Source: Mycobacterium scrofulaceum (GTDB lineage Bacteria > Actinomycetota > Actinomycetes > Mycobacteriales > Mycobacteriaceae). From it: DNA of 64,000 nt. The notes below the pieces were generated by a model. That model did no database searches and was not told where the DNA came from. It worked only from the letters and a program-made list of their open reading frames with translations. Below are positions 41,512 through 51,000 of the stretch, piece after piece; the stretch's first letter is position 1; every line of letters begins with the position of its first letter. Location of the stretch: contig NZ_LZJW01000151.1 in the NCBI RefSeq assembly GCF_001667885.1, forward strand, positions 36,826 to 100,825, read 5' to 3'. A program made the translations under genes and the position numbers.

Positions 41512-43512
41512 CTACCAGTGCACCCCGGGGACCAGTCGCACCAAGCGCTTGACCGGTCGCGGTGTCCGGAGGCCCCGCGCGACGCCTCGCGCCGGGCGCC
41601 TTGGTCGCCGCGGCGGGGGAGCCGCCGCCGGCTCGGTGGGCAGCCCGCGGGCGGCGGCCGAGTCGGGGTAACCCAGGTAGAGCTGGTGCAGGATCCGCCG
41701 GGACGTCCGCGGCGCGAAATAGTTGCCGACTTCGGCCAGCGTTCCCAGCGGGGTGTCGATGCGCGCCGGCTTCTCGACCAGCCCGCGCACCACCATGGCG
41801 GCCGCGCGCTCCGGGCTGATCGCCGGCACCGGGTTGAGCCGGTGCGACGGCGCGATCATCGGCGTGCGGACCAATGGCATATGGATATTGGTAAAGGTGA
41901 TGTGATCGGACAGCGTCTCCGAGCCGACCACGTCGGCGAACGCGTCCAGCGCCGCCTTGGTGGGCAGGTACGAGCTGTATTTCGGGTTGCGGGCCTGCAC
42001 CCCGGCGCTGGAGACGTTGACCACATGACCGAATCGGCGCTCGCGCCAGTGCGGCAGCAGCGCCAGCACCATCCGCACCGCGCCGAAGTAATTGACCGCC
42101 ATCACCCGCTCGTAGTCGTGCAGCCGGTCGGTCGAGTTGACCACCGAGCGGCGGATCGACCGGCCGGCGTTGTTCACCAGGTAGTCGACGTGGTCGAAGC
42201 GGCCCAGGATATCTTTGATGGTGTGCTCGACCGAGGTGGAATCGGTGACGTCGCACGTGAAGGCGTGGGCGTCACCGCCGGCCGCGCGGATCTCGGCGAC
42301 CAGTTGATCCAGCGCGTCGGCGTTGCGGGCCAGGGCGAACACCGTCGCCCCGCGCTCGGCCACCGCGATGGCCGCCGCCCGGCCGATGCCGCTGGACGCG
42401 CCGGTGATGATCACGTGCCGGCCGCGCAGCGGTCCCTGCGGGTCGTCGCGGCGCGCCCGGTCCGGGTCGAGGTGCTCGGCCCAGTACCGCCACAGCCTGG
42501 GCGCGTATCGGGAGAACTCCGGCACTTCGATGCCCGTGCCGTGCAAGGCTTTTCGCGTTTGGTCGCTGATGAAGGTGGGCTTGAGGTCGACCAGGTCGAA
42601 GACATCGGCCGGGATACCGAGTTGCGTGGCGGCCATGTTGCGCAGCACCCTGGCCCGCCCGCGCACCTTCAGCACCGGGGCGGCGACCGAGCCGGGCAGC
42701 GACCCGCGTGCCGGCGGGAGCCCGGCCGCCTTGGCGACGCCGCGGTAGATGCCGCGCAGGCCAACGGTTTTCGGGGCGGTGAGGTGGAATGTGCGGCCGT
42801 CGAGACCGTCGGCGTGCATGAGCGCGACCAGCGCGTCGACGACGTAGTCGACCGGCACGATGTTGGTGCGCCCGGTGTCGGGCAGCAGGATCGGCGTCAC
42901 CCTGGGCAGCACCGCCAGCTTGGCCAGCACGCCGAAGAAGTAATACGGCCCGTCGACCTTGTCCATCTCGCCGGTGCGCGAGTCGCCGACCACCACCGCC
43001 GGACGGTAGATCCGATAGCGCAGTCCGGGCGCCGACCGCACCAGCAGCTCGGCCTCGAACTTGGTCCGGTGGTACGGCGTCGGCAGCGGCTGGCCGACGT
43101 CGAAGTCGTCCTCGGTGTATTCGCCGGGGAAGTCGCCGGCGACGGCGATCGAGGACACGTGGTGCAGCGTCGCGCCGAGCCGCTGGGCCAGTTCGATGAC
43201 GGCGCGGGTCCCTTCGACGTTGGTGGCCCGCTGCTCGGCTTCGCCCGCGGTGATGTCGTAGATCGCCGCGCAGTGCACGAGGTGGTCGATGCTGCCCAGC
43301 TCGGCGATGGTCTCGTCGGTCAGTTCCAGCTCCGGCAGCGCGCCGACCAGCGGTTTGGCTCGCTCACCCCACTCGGCCGCAAGCCGTTCGAAACGGCCCA
43401 GCGACTCCCGCCGGACCAGGACCCACACCTGCGCATCGGGCTGGGTGCCCAGCAGCCGAGCGACGACGCGGCGACCAATAAACCCGGTACCGCCGGTAAC
43501 GACATACCGCAT
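41512..43512 (-). CDS. acrA1: Two-domain fatty acyl-CoA reductase AcrA1 (Rv3391-like)
   Basis: 666 residues with two Rossmann domains. Residues 1-350 are an extended SDR (VVTGGTGFIGRRVVARL, then YHRTKFEAELLV), and 360-600 are a classical SDR (VIITGASSGIGRAAAIAVAE, INVSSAG-type VVNVSSAGVQA, and the catalytic YSSYLPTKAALDAF). This fusion is the known multifunctional acyl-CoA reductase architecture of mycobacteria, which reduces long fatty acyl-CoA to aldehyde or alcohol for lipid synthesis. The C-terminal 60 residues are Arg/Pro-rich. The 56-base tandem repeats lie just upstream, in the gap to lpqD. Confidence 0.92.
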   Translation of the reverse strand: MRYVVTGGTGFIGRRVVARLLGTQPDAQVWVLVRRESLGRFERLAAEWGERAKPLVGALPELELTDETIAELGSIDHLVHCAAIYDITAGEAEQRATNVEGTRAVIELAQRLGATLHHVSSIAVAGDFPGEYTEDDFDVGQPLPTPYHRTKFEAELLVRSAPGLRYRIYRPAVVVGDSRTGEMDKVDGPYYFFGVLAKLAVLPRVTPILLPDTGRTNIVPVDYVVDALVALMHADGLDGRTFHLTAPKTVGLRGIYRGVAKAAGLPPARGSLPGSVAAPVLKVRGRARVLRNMAATQLGIPADVFDLVDLKPTFISDQTRKALHGTGIEVPEFSRYAPRLWRYWAEHLDPDRARRDDPQGPLRGRHVIITGASSGIGRAAAIAVAERGATVFALARNADALDQLVAEIRAAGGDAHAFTCDVTDSTSVEHTIKDILGRFDHVDYLVNNAGRSIRRSVVNSTDRLHDYERVMAVNYFGAVRMVLALLPHWRERRFGHVVNVSSAGVQARNPKYSSYLPTKAALDAFADVVGSETLSDHITFTNIHMPLVRTPMIAPSHRLNPVPAISPERAAAMVVRGLVEKPARIDTPLGTLAEVGNYFAPRTSRRILHQLYLGYPDSAAARGLPTEPAAAPPPRRPRRPARGVARGLRTPRPVKRLVRLVPGVHW

Positions 43513-43535
43513 GCAGCCATCGTGGCGGTCGTGAC

Positions 43536-43661
43536 CGCCCGCGTCAACCCAGTGGCGATCGCAAGCGCGGCGTTAGCCGGGCGCGGCGGGTCGCCCGCGT
43601 CAACCCAGTGGCGATCGCAAGCGCGGCGTTAGCCGGGCGCGGCGGGTCGCCACGCGTCAAG
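43536..43661. repeat. 56-bp tandem repeat, 2 perfect copies plus a fragment
   Basis: Two identical 56-base units, 43536-43591 and 43592-43647, followed by a partial third with a 1-base insertion up to about 43661. The unit begins CGCCCGCGTCAACCCAGTGG. It lies in the intergenic gap between acrA1 (start 43512) and lpqD (stop 43667). The period is not a multiple of three. It resembles MIRU-type VNTR loci in size and placement. Confidence 0.95.
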
Positions 43662-43666
43662 CCAGC

Positions 43667-44380
43667 TCAGTTGTGGAAGTCGCGAATGCCGTCCCAGTCG
43701 ACCAGGGTCCAGCCGTTTATCGGGTTGCCGGTGATCACCACGCGCCCGACGTTGGGCAACGGGTGGCTGCTCAGCAGCGAGTCCTTCGCGTTCTTCGCGT
43801 TCATCAGCGTCCAGTACTCGATGGCGAATTTGTGCGAGAACACCACCGGGTTGTGCTGGCCGCTGTTGTAGACCTTTCCGATGGCGGCGGTGAATTGTTC
43901 GTTGAACTCCTTGCCGCTGATCGACCCGGGAATTTTGTTCTGCACGTCGCCCCTGAGCCAATCCGACGGCGCCAGTAGGAATGTCGAGGCCTCCTCGGCG
44001 ATCGGCTTGCCCTCGAACCAGCCCGCGTTGATCTCCTGAATGCCCTGCAGCACCTGAACTTGCTTACCCAGCTCCGAGGCCAGCGGTGCGGCGGTCTGCT
44101 GGGTCCTGACCATGGTGGAGGCGTAGATGCCGTCGTAGTCCTTGTGGCCCGCTTGATGCGCGACCTGTTGCGCCTGCCCTTGGCCCTCGGGGGTCAGTCC
44201 GGGGCCCGGCACCGAGGTGTCGATGACCCCGCTGGCGTTGGATTCCGACTGGGCGTGCCGGATGAACGTCACCGTGATGCTGCGCGCCTGCGGCGATCCG
44301 CCGCAGGCACCCACGATTACGGCCGCGGTGAGCGCCGCGACTGCCTTCGAGACGGTGGAGACCAAGCTGCGCTTCGGCAT
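43667..44380 (-). CDS. lpqD: LpqD, lipoprotein of the phosphoglycerate-mutase superfamily
   Basis: 237 residues from ATG 44380; the extended frame to 44602 is not needed. A signal peptide ends in the lipobox IVGAC (Cys26). The mature domain has the phosphohistidine motif FIRHAQSESN (His42), the mutase-fold segments ASTMVRTQQTAAPLASELG, and VVFSHKFAIEYW with a second His. Family members are secreted acid phosphatases or mutases; substrate unknown. It corresponds to M. tuberculosis Rv3390. It is leftward, divergent from htdY with 84 bases between the starts. Confidence 0.9.
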   Translation of the reverse strand: MPKRSLVSTVSKAVAALTAAVIVGACGGSPQARSITVTFIRHAQSESNASGVIDTSVPGPGLTPEGQGQAQQVAHQAGHKDYDGIYASTMVRTQQTAAPLASELGKQVQVLQGIQEINAGWFEGKPIAEEASTFLLAPSDWLRGDVQNKIPGSISGKEFNEQFTAAIGKVYNSGQHNPVVFSHKFAIEYWTLMNAKNAKDSLLSSHPLPNVGRVVITGNPINGWTLVDWDGIRDFHN

Positions 44381-44464
44381 GAAAGATAGCCTGCCCTGCC
44401 GACGGCGTCGGTGGGAAGGGTTTGCGATGGTTAAGTGGAGAAAATACTTCCGAAGGAGACTCAG

Positions 44465-45337
44465 ATGGCGATTGACCCGAGTGCCGTCGGCGCGGTGACC
44501 GAACCGATGCTGTTCGAGTGGACCGACCGCGACACGCTGCTCTACGCGCTCGGCGTCGGCGCCGGCCTCGAGGACCTGTCGTTCACCACCGAGAACAGCC
44601 ACGGCATCGAGCAGCAGGTGCTGCCCACCTACGCGGTGATCTGCTGCCCGGCCTTCGGGGCGGCCGGCAAGGTCGGAACGTTCAACTGGGCCATGCTGTT
44701 ACACGGTTCGCAGGAAATTAGGCTGCACGCGCCGCTGCCTCCCGCGGGAAAGCTGTCGGTGGTGACCGAGGTCGCCGACATCCAGGACAAGGGCGAGGGC
44801 AAAAACGCGATCCTGGTGTTGCGCGGCCGGGGCACCGACCCGGATTCGGAGAAGCTGATCGCCGAGACGCTCACCACCCTGGTGATCCGCGGCGAGGGCG
44901 GCTTCGGCGGCGTGCCGGGCCAGCGCCCGGTGGCCCCGGAGATCCCCGACCGCGAGCCCGACGCGCGGGTCGCCCTGCCCACCCGGGAGGACCAGGCGCT
45001 GATCTACCGGCTCTCCGGTGACCGCAACCCACTGCACAGCGATCCGTGGTTCGCCCGCGAGCTCGCCGGGTTCCCCAAGCCGATCCTGCACGGGTTGTGC
45101 AGCTACGGCGTGGCGGGACGCGCGCTGGTCGCCCAGCTGGGCGGCGGTGTCGCGGCCAACGTCACGTCGATCGCGTCGCGGTTCACCTCGCCGGTTTTTC
45201 CCGGCGAGACGCTCACCACGCTGATCTGGCGCACCGAGCCGGGCAAGGCGGTGTTCCGCACCGAGGCCTCGGGCGCGGAGGGCGCCGGCACGCGGGTGGT
45301 GCTCGACGACGGCGCCGTGGAATACGTGCAGGCCTAG
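44465..45337 (+). CDS. htdY: (3R)-hydroxyacyl-thioester dehydratase HtdY (hot-dog hydratase 2)
   Basis: 290 residues from ATG 44465, with GAAGGAG eight bases upstream. The C-terminal hydratase-2 motif is YRLSGDRNPLHSDPWFAREL, with Asp and His as the catalytic pair, and KPILHGLCSYGVAGRALV follows. The N-terminal half is a degenerate second hot-dog fold with GIEQQVLPTYAVI. It hydrates trans-2-enoyl-CoA or dehydrates 3-hydroxyacyl thioesters in fatty acid metabolism, as M. tuberculosis Rv3389c. It meets otsB2 head-on with a 4-base overlap of stop codons. Confidence 0.92.
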   Translation: MAIDPSAVGAVTEPMLFEWTDRDTLLYALGVGAGLEDLSFTTENSHGIEQQVLPTYAVICCPAFGAAGKVGTFNWAMLLHGSQEIRLHAPLPPAGKLSVVTEVADIQDKGEGKNAILVLRGRGTDPDSEKLIAETLTTLVIRGEGGFGGVPGQRPVAPEIPDREPDARVALPTREDQALIYRLSGDRNPLHSDPWFARELAGFPKPILHGLCSYGVAGRALVAQLGGGVAANVTSIASRFTSPVFPGETLTTLIWRTEPGKAVFRTEASGAEGAGTRVVLDDGAVEYVQA

Positions 45338-46461
45338 GACGACAGCCGGCGCGCCAGGCGGGCGGTGAACTCGCTGGCCTGTGCGGGGCTGTCGAGCGCG
45401 AACTGCGCCGCGGTGGCGCGGTCGCCGTCGTCGCTGTGCCGCACCAGGATTGGCACACCACCGTCGCGGACGGCGTCGAACGCGTCCTCATCGGTGATGT
45501 CGTCGCCGAGATAGACCGGCGTCCGGGGGCCCGACTCCGCCCCGGTCAGGTGATCGAGCACCCAGCGCAGCGTTTTGCCCTTGTCCCAGTCCAGGTCCGG
45601 GCGCAGCTCGATGACCTCCCGGCCGGTGGTCACCCGCAGGCCGTCGCGGCGGCCCGCCGCGCGCACCGCGGCCGCCACCTCGCCGACGCGGTCGCGCTCG
45701 GCGTTGCGGTAGTGCACGGCGACCCCAAAGCGCTTGTGCTCCACCACCACCCCCGGGATGGGGCCGAGTCGCTCGCGCAGCTCGCCGGCCGCGGCCTCCA
45801 ACACCGGGATGGCCGCGGCGGCGTCTTCGTTCTGGTGGTGTGCGCCGTCCGGCGCGGTCAGTTCGAATCCGTGGCTGCCGGCATACCAAATTCCTTCTAC
45901 CCCAATACGTTTCGACACGTCAGCCAGGTCGCGACCCGACAGCACCGCCACCGGACACCTGGCCGCCAGCTGCCGCAGCGCCTCGGTGGCGCCCTCGACG
46001 GGCACGGCCGCGTCCGGATCGTTGACGATGTCGGACAGCGTGCCGTCGAAGTCGAAGAACACCGCGGGCCGCCGCGCGGCCAGGTCGTCGAGGGCCGTCA
46101 GCGCGTCGGGCAGCTGCGACATCCGGCGGTCACCGGTGCGCACGGTGACCTCGCCCAGGTCGGCGACCACCGCGTCGGCGCCGGCGTCCCGCAGGGCGTC
46201 GCCACGCCCCGCGTCGAGGCCGATGACAAGTGCGAATCCGCCGGCGCGCGCGGCCGCGACGCCCGCTTCGTCGGCGGTGACGACCGCGCATCGGCCGGGC
46301 CGGACCTGCAGCCGGCCGGCCGCGTCCAGTGGGTCCTCGGTGTAGACGGCGGTGCGCACCCCGGCCTCTCGCAGCCTGCCCTCCAGGGCGGGGTCGGGCG
46401 CGTGGAGCAGCACCGCGTCATGGCGGCGCGGGTCGATGACGACCGATCCCGACTCTGGCAC
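45334..46461 (-). CDS. otsB2: Trehalose-6-phosphate phosphatase OtsB2
   Basis: 375 residues, GTG start. The HAD nucleophile motif is VFFDFDGTLSD (Asp137, with Asp139 as acid/base); LSGRDLADVSKRIG is motif II, and LGDDITDEDAFDAV motif IV with the Mg2+ Asp pair. A regulatory N-terminal domain of about 120 residues, itself HAD-like, precedes it, as in mycobacterial OtsB2. The enzyme dephosphorylates trehalose 6-phosphate, the last step of the OtsA-OtsB2 pathway supplying trehalose for cell-envelope glycolipids. It is essential in M. tuberculosis. Convergent with htdY. Confidence 0.95.
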   Translation of the reverse strand: MPESGSVVIDPRRHDAVLLHAPDPALEGRLREAGVRTAVYTEDPLDAAGRLQVRPGRCAVVTADEAGVAAARAGGFALVIGLDAGRGDALRDAGADAVVADLGEVTVRTGDRRMSQLPDALTALDDLAARRPAVFFDFDGTLSDIVNDPDAAVPVEGATEALRQLAARCPVAVLSGRDLADVSKRIGVEGIWYAGSHGFELTAPDGAHHQNEDAAAAIPVLEAAAGELRERLGPIPGVVVEHKRFGVAVHYRNAERDRVGEVAAAVRAAGRRDGLRVTTGREVIELRPDLDWDKGKTLRWVLDHLTGAESGPRTPVYLGDDITDEDAFDAVRDGGVPILVRHSDDGDRATAAQFALDSPAQASEFTARLARRLSS

Positions 46462-46502
46462 GACCCCACCTTCTCACGGGGGTCAGCCGGCCGGGGAGTG
46501 GG

Positions 46503-47849
46503 TCAGTACCGCGCTTGCCCCGGCGCGGGCGGTCGGGCACCCGGCGGGCGGCCGGGGAAGGCGCGCGGCGCCCGCTTGCGGCGGCGATCGCCGAACAACA
46601 ACACCGAATCCTGGCTGAGCGCCACGAGCCGCGCCACGCCCAATTCGATCCCGGCGGCCAGGTGCTTGACGTCGAACGCGGCACCGGGTTCGGCGGTGAT
46701 GCCGAATACCAGTTCGTCCCCGTAACTGAGCACCGCGACCCCGGTGCTCGACTGGATCGCGGTCGGGGGGATGGGCAGCAAACGCTCCATCGTCTTTCCC
46801 ATCAGGCGCAGCCGGTGGCGCGGTCCCGGCACGTTGGTGGCCAGCATGACGATGGCGCGCTGCGGGAGCCGCGACAGCAGCGCAATGACGCCGTCACGCA
46901 CGACCGTCGGCAAGGAGTTGAGCGCCGACTCGATGATACCGCCGGATTGTGCTGCACCCGTGGTCTTTTCGCTCCATCGGGTCTGCACGGTCCGCAAGCG
47001 CTGGACCGGGTCGTCGTGCTCGACCGGCAGGTAAGGCGACCGGACCGGTGTCGGCGCCAGCGCGGGCAGCGAGTCCGGCCGCGGCTCCTCGCCGCGGCCG
47101 AGCAGCACCGTCCGGAAGCCCTCGGTGGCGGCGGCCAACGCGACGTCGTTGACGGTGACCCCGAACCTGCGGCAGACCCGGTCCACGTCGGCGATCGGGA
47201 CCCGCACGGTGGCATAGCGTCGCGGCGTGGCGGAGCGGTCGTCTGCCTGCAGCCCGGGCCAGACCGCGCCGACGACGGCGCCGGTCGCGGTCCAAGACGC
47301 CCGCCACAGCGCACCGCCCCAGCCGGGCCGCCGGACCGGCGGCGGCGAAAACGGTTTGGCCGCAGTCGCATTGGCGAAGGCGGTGTCATCGGCGTCGTCG
47401 CAAAGCCTGGCGAGCAGGTGTGCGGGCGAGTTGCCGTCCAGCAGGCGGGGATGGGCCTTCATCAAGATCGCCCACCGGTTGCCCTTGAGACCCTCGATCA
47501 CCCAGCACTCCCACGGGGGGCGGTCCGGGCTCAGGGGCCGCTCGAGGGCGTGGGCGATGGCGCGGGACAGTTCGGTGTCCTCACCCGGCCGGGGGATCGC
47601 CACCCGGCGCACATGCTGGGCGAGGTCGAATTGCGGGCAGTCGACCCAGCCCGCGTGCGCCGGGTGCGCCCGCAGCAACTGCGTGCAGTGCGGTATCGAT
47701 CGAATGCGTTCCGCTAGAAGGGCTTCGAGGCGCTGACGGTCGGGTGCGCCGCCCTCGACGATGGCCACCGCACCGATCGCCAGGCCGATGTGCTGGTCGG
47801 GGTCGTGAGTTTTCAGGAAAGCCGTATCCAGTGCCCTCACCTGCGCCAT
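46503..47849 (-). CDS. WS/DGAT-type acyltransferase (Rv3371-like) with altered HHxxxDG
   Basis: 448 residues from ATG 47849, which has GGCGGGGGCGAG before it; the frame extends to GTG 47867. The N-terminus AQVRALDTAFLKT and the whole length fit the wax-ester/diacylglycerol acyltransferases, which form triacylglycerol from diacylglycerol and acyl-CoA. The catalytic HHxxxDG motif reads HPRLLDG here: the first His (133) is kept, but the second, catalytic His is Pro134. The C-terminal fold (LATNVPGPRHRLRLMG, GVAVLSYGDELVFGI) is intact. It is an orthologue of Rv3371 by position next to dnaE2. Activity is doubtful unless a non-canonical base is used. Confidence 0.88.
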   Translation of the reverse strand: MAQVRALDTAFLKTHDPDQHIGLAIGAVAIVEGGAPDRQRLEALLAERIRSIPHCTQLLRAHPAHAGWVDCPQFDLAQHVRRVAIPRPGEDTELSRAIAHALERPLSPDRPPWECWVIEGLKGNRWAILMKAHPRLLDGNSPAHLLARLCDDADDTAFANATAAKPFSPPPVRRPGWGGALWRASWTATGAVVGAVWPGLQADDRSATPRRYATVRVPIADVDRVCRRFGVTVNDVALAAATEGFRTVLLGRGEEPRPDSLPALAPTPVRSPYLPVEHDDPVQRLRTVQTRWSEKTTGAAQSGGIIESALNSLPTVVRDGVIALLSRLPQRAIVMLATNVPGPRHRLRLMGKTMERLLPIPPTAIQSSTGVAVLSYGDELVFGITAEPGAAFDVKHLAAGIELGVARLVALSQDSVLLFGDRRRKRAPRAFPGRPPGARPPAPGQARY

Positions 47850-47985
47850 GCTCGCCCCCGCCGTCACTTTTCTGCCCTATACCAGTGTCTGCCGATCCCT
47901 GTGCGCGCGGTAGGCCCGCGGCGTTAAGACCGTGTTTAGGAGTTGAAGATCGGTTTAACAACGGTTGTCCTGCACCGGAGGCAAT

Positions 47986-48001
47986 TCGAACAGACATTCG
48001 A
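47986..48001. promoter_or_regulatory. SOS box of dnaE2
   Basis: TCGAAC-AGAC-ATTCGA matches the LexA consensus except one base, which is the same substitution seen in the imuA' box. It ends 22 bases before the dnaE2 ATG. dnaE2 is a known LexA-regulated gene in mycobacteria. Confidence 0.88.
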
Positions 48002-48023
48002 TAGACTGCGGTGGTGGGCTGGT

Positions 48024-51000
48024 ATGAGTTGGTTTAATGGCCCGCCGAGCTGGGCGGAAATGGAGCGGGTGCTCGACAGCAAGCCGCGTCATGCCGGCGT
48101 CCGCGTGGTGGCGGGGCCGGAAGGGGAAGCCCCGCTGTCGCCCAAGCGCGGAACGTACCGGCCGCCGGAGGGCGCCCGGGCGGCCCGCTCGTCCGTTCCC
48201 TATGCCGAGCTGCACGCACATTCGGCGTTCAGCTTCCTCGACGGGGCCAGCACGCCAGAGGAGCTGGTCGAGGAGGCTTCCCGGCTGGGCCTGCGTGCCC
48301 TGGCGCTCACCGATCACGACGGCCTGTACGGGGCGGTGCGGTTTGCCGAGGCGGCCGCCGAGCTCGAACTGCGCACCGTGTTCGGCGCCGAACTGTCCTT
48401 GGGTCCGGGGGCCCGCACCGAGACGCCGGATCCGCCCGGCCCGCACCTGCTGGTGCTGGCCCGCGGCCCGGAAGGTTACCGGCGGCTGTCGCGGCAGCTG
48501 GCCGCGGCGCACCTGGCCGGCGGGGAGAAGGGCAAGCCGCGCTATGACTTCGATGCCCTGACCGAGGCCGCGGGCGGGCACTGGCACATCCTGACCGGGT
48601 GCCGCAAAGGCCATGTGCGCCAAGCGCTGTCGCAAGGCCCGGAGGCCGCGGAGCGCGCGCTGGCCGACCTGGTGGACCGGTTCGGTGCGGACCGGGTCAG
48701 CATCGAGCTGACCCACCACGGCCACCCGCTCGACGACGAACGCAACGCGGTGCTGGCCGGGTTGGCGCCGCGTTTCGGCGTCGGCGTCGTCGCCACCACC
48801 GGGGCGCATTTCGCGGGACCACCACGGCGCCGGTTGGCCATGGCCATGGGAGCCATTCGGGCGCGGCAGTCCCTGGACGCCGCCGCCGGATGGCTCGCCC
48901 CGTTGGGCGGTTCGCACCTGCGGTCCGGTGAGGAGATGGCCCGGCTGTTCGGGCAGCGGCCCGACGCGGTGACCGCCGCCGCCGAGCTCGGCGAGCAATG
49001 CGCGTTCGGGCTGGCGCTGATCGCCCCGCAGCTGCCGCCCTTCGACGTGCCCGCCGGGCATACCGAGGACAGTTGGCTGCGGCAGCTGACCATGGTGGGG
49101 GCGCGCGACCGCTACGGGCCGGCCGACGCCGCGCCGCGTGCGTACGCGCAGATCGAGCACGAGCTGAAAATCATTGAACAGCTGAGGTTTCCGGGCTACT
49201 TCTTGGTGGTGCACGACATCGCCCGGTTCTGCCGGTGCAACAACATCCTGTGTCAGGGCAGGGGATCGGCGGCCAACTCCGCGGTCTGCTATGCCCTCGG
49301 TGTCACCGCGGTGGACCCGGTGGCCAACGAGCTGCTGTTCGAGCGCTTTTTGTCGCCCGCCCGCGATGGGCCGCCCGACATCGACATGGACATCGAGTCC
49401 GATCAGCGCGAGAAGGTCATTCAGTACGTCTACGACAAATACGGCCGGGACTACGCCGCCCAGGTCGCCAACGTCATCACCTACCGGGGCCGGATCGCGG
49501 TGCGTGACATGGCCCGCGCGCTGGGCTTCTCCCAGGGGCAGCAGGACGCGTGGAGCAAGCAGATCAGCCACTGGAACGGGCTCGCCGATTCGCCCGACGT
49601 AGATGGCATCCCCGAGCAGGTGGTCGACCTGGCCAACCAGATCCGGAACCTGCCACGGCACATGGGCATCCACTCCGGCGGCATGGTGATCTGCGACCGC
49701 CCGATCGCCGACGTGTGCCCGGTGGAGTGGGCGCGCATGGAGAACCGCAGCGTGCTGCAGTGGGACAAGGACGACTGCGCGGCAATCGGTTTGGTGAAGT
49801 TCGACCTACTCGGGCTGGGCATGCTCTCGGCACTGCACTACGCCATCGACCTGGTGGCCGAGCACAAGGGAATCGAGGTGGACCTGGCCCGGCTCGACCT
49901 TTCCGAGCCCGCGGTGTACGAGATGCTGCAGCGCGCCGATTCCGTCGGCGTGTTCCAGGTGGAGTCGCGGGCCCAGATGGCCACGTTGCCCAGGCTCAAG
50001 CCGCGGATCTTCTACGACCTGGTGGTGGAGGTCGCGTTGATCCGCCCCGGGCCCATTCAGGGCGGCTCGGTGCACCCCTACATCCGGCGGCGCAACGGCC
50101 TGGACCCGGTCGTCTACGATCACCCGTCCATGGAGCCGGCGCTGCGAAAGACGCTGGGGGTGCCGCTGTTTCAGGAACAGCTGATGCAGCTCGCGGTCGA
50201 CTGCGCCGGCTTCTCCGCCGCCGAGGCCGACCAGTTGCGCCGCGCGATGGGCTCCAAGCGGTCCACCGAGCGGATGCGGCGGCTGCGGGACCGGTTCTAC
50301 GACGGCATGCGCACGCTGCACGGCGCCACCGACGAGGTCATCGACCGCGCCTACGAAAAGCTGGAGGCGTTCGCCAATTTCGGCTTCCCGGAAAGCCATG
50401 CGCTGTCCTTCGCGTCGCTGGTGTTCTACTCGTCGTGGTTCAAGCTGCACCACCCGGCGGCGTTCTGCGCGGCGCTGCTGCGCGCGCAGCCGATGGGCTT
50501 CTATTCGCCCCAGTCGCTGGTGGCCGACGCGCGCCGGCACGGTGTGACGGTGCACGGCCCGGACGTCAACGCCAGCCTGGCCCACGCCACCCTCGAGAAC
50601 GCGGGCACCGAGGTCCGGCTCGGTCTGGGTGCCGTGCGCCACATCGGCGACGACCTCGCCGAGCGGCTGGTCGAGGAACGAAAAGCCAACGGCCCCTTCA
50701 CCTCCCTGCTGGACCTGACCACCCGGCTGCAGCTGTCGGTGCCGCAGACCGAGGCGCTGGCGACGGCCGGGGCGCTCGGCTGCTTTTCCATGTCGCGGCG
50801 CGAGGCGCTGTGGGCGGCCGGGGCGGCCGCCACCCAACGCCCCGACCGCCTGCCCGGGGTCGGCTCGTCGTCGCACGTGCCCGCGCTGCCCGGGATGAGC
50901 GAGCTGGAACTGGCCGCCGCCGACGTGTGGGCCACCGGCGTATCACCCGACAGCTATCCCACGCAGTTCCTGCGCGAGGACCTGGACGCGATGGGGGTGG

